A stretch of 51,421 bases of DNA from Rhodoplanes serenus. Lineage in GTDB: Bacteria; Pseudomonadota; Alphaproteobacteria; Rhizobiales; Xanthobacteraceae. The DNA is taken from NCBI GenBank assembly GCA_945861855.1, contig CAMAWG010000010.1, positions 1 through 51,421 of the forward strand, given 5' to 3'. A program made the translations under genes and the position numbers. This document shows positions 51,277-51,421 of this stretch, piece by piece; position 1 is the first letter of the stretch; each line of letters starts with the position of its first letter. The notes below the pieces were generated by a model. It had not been told where the DNA came from. It saw only the letters and a program-made list of their open reading frames with translations, and made no database searches.

Positions 51277-51421
51277 GAGACCGTTTGAGAATGGATTGTG
51301 TTGAAGCTATCGGCGTGATTCAAGCTTGGGATGTGGACCCCAGCGAATCGTGGCCGGATGGCCGATATTGCAAAGAAAACGAAGCGGTATCCGTCCGATC
51401 TGACGGACGAGGAATGGGAGC
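51277..51421 (+). mobile_element. left end of an IS5-family insertion sequence (partial)
   Basis: The element appears to begin at about 51277 with GAGACCGTTTGAGAATGG, terminal-repeat-like, directly after TTAG (51274-51277), which fits the YTAR target preference of IS5-type elements. About 80 bases of leader then lead to a transposase ATG at 51358. The right end is outside the window, so the boundary and inverted repeat cannot be confirmed here. Confidence 0.5.
51358..51421 (+). CDS. IS5-family transposase, N-terminal fragment (runs off the window)
   Basis: Only 21 codons are inside the window: MADIAKKTKRYPSDLTDEEW followed by Glu. The string RYPSDLTDEEWE is the characteristic N-terminus of IS5-family (IS427/IS1031-like, DUF4096-containing) transposases, which are DDE enzymes. 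The rest, including the DDE residues, lies beyond position 51421. Confidence 0.82.
   Translation, partial: MADIAKKTKRYPSDLTDEEWE

Noticed and set aside
1-51421. tRNA, rRNA, CRISPR arrays, toxin-antitoxin pairs or phage genes
   Set aside because: I looked for characteristic strings and gene layouts and saw none. No intergenic gap exceeds about 300 bases.

Overview
The window is GC-rich bacterial chromosome, densely packed and coding almost throughout. I found no tRNA, rRNA, CRISPR array or phage block. The general look suggests an alphaproteobacterium of the Hyphomicrobiales (Bradyrhizobium/Rhodopseudomonas/Xanthobacteraceae type). The signs are an expanded set of Bug/TctC tricarboxylate-type receptors, catabolic accessory enzymes, an alphaproteobacterial-style PyrE, and small glycine-zipper secreted proteins. 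The genus is inference from gene content, not a search result.

Layout. 1-4.4 kb: the N-terminal part of a Bug receptor, an alpha/beta hydrolase plus amidase pair, a RidA-like protein, and a leaderless NMT1-type binding protein. 4.5-5.7 kb: an acyl-CoA dehydrogenase. 5.7-11.4 kb: a minus-strand heavy-metal RND efflux operon, in order a Cys/His-rich exported protein, an adaptor with an extra N-terminal metal-binding and membrane module, a CzcA-type pump and a small periplasmic protein. It has no outer-membrane channel gene. 11.5-16.6 kb: a DUF2147 protein, then a plus-strand acyltransferase followed by a DevC/DevA/DevB-like (MacB-class) export cassette. 16.6-23 kb: a UbiD decarboxylase divergent from an ACMSD-like amidohydrolase, a Bug receptor, a D-2-hydroxyacid-dehydrogenase homologue divergent from an M24 pita-bread protein (both with altered catalytic residues), and Idi. 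22.5-26.8 kb: a minus-strand run of a Pht5/NMT1-like protein, PyrE, a CoxG-like protein and Idi, preceded by a PAS-containing chemoreceptor.

27-34.1 kb: three Bug receptors in tandem meet a fourth head-on, followed by a minus-strand FAH-family hydrolase, an intact 2-hydroxyacid dehydrogenase, an SMP-30 lactonase and a 40-residue small ORF. 34.3-39 kb looks like core genome: EttA, a YqhA/UPF0114 membrane protein, an MltB-type lytic transglycosylase and two glycine-rich exported proteins, separated by clear hairpin terminators. 39-50.6 kb: a class III aminotransferase, two carboxymuconolactone-decarboxylase-fold proteins, four more Bug receptors, a quinone-oxidoreductase-like MDR, a PncC/CinA-C protein, a DUF3500 protein, and an LLM flavin monooxygenase cotranscribed with a DOPA-dioxygenase-fold protein. 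50.7 kb to the end: a lipoprotein gene whose 5' end appears to be replaced by the left end of an IS5-family element. The transposase of that element runs off the window.

How it fits together. Ten Bug receptors (one partial) are scattered among peripheral catabolic enzymes, with no TctA/TctB membrane genes, so they probably feed shared transporters elsewhere or act as sensors. The enzymes (amidase, C-C hydrolase, UbiD, ACMSD-like, FAH, CMD-fold, LLM oxygenase, acyl-CoA dehydrogenase) suggest uptake and breakdown of organic acids and aromatic-type compounds, but no complete pathway can be assigned. The least expected features are the enzyme-like proteins with substituted catalytic residues, the fused RND adaptor, and the IS insertion into the lipoprotein gene.
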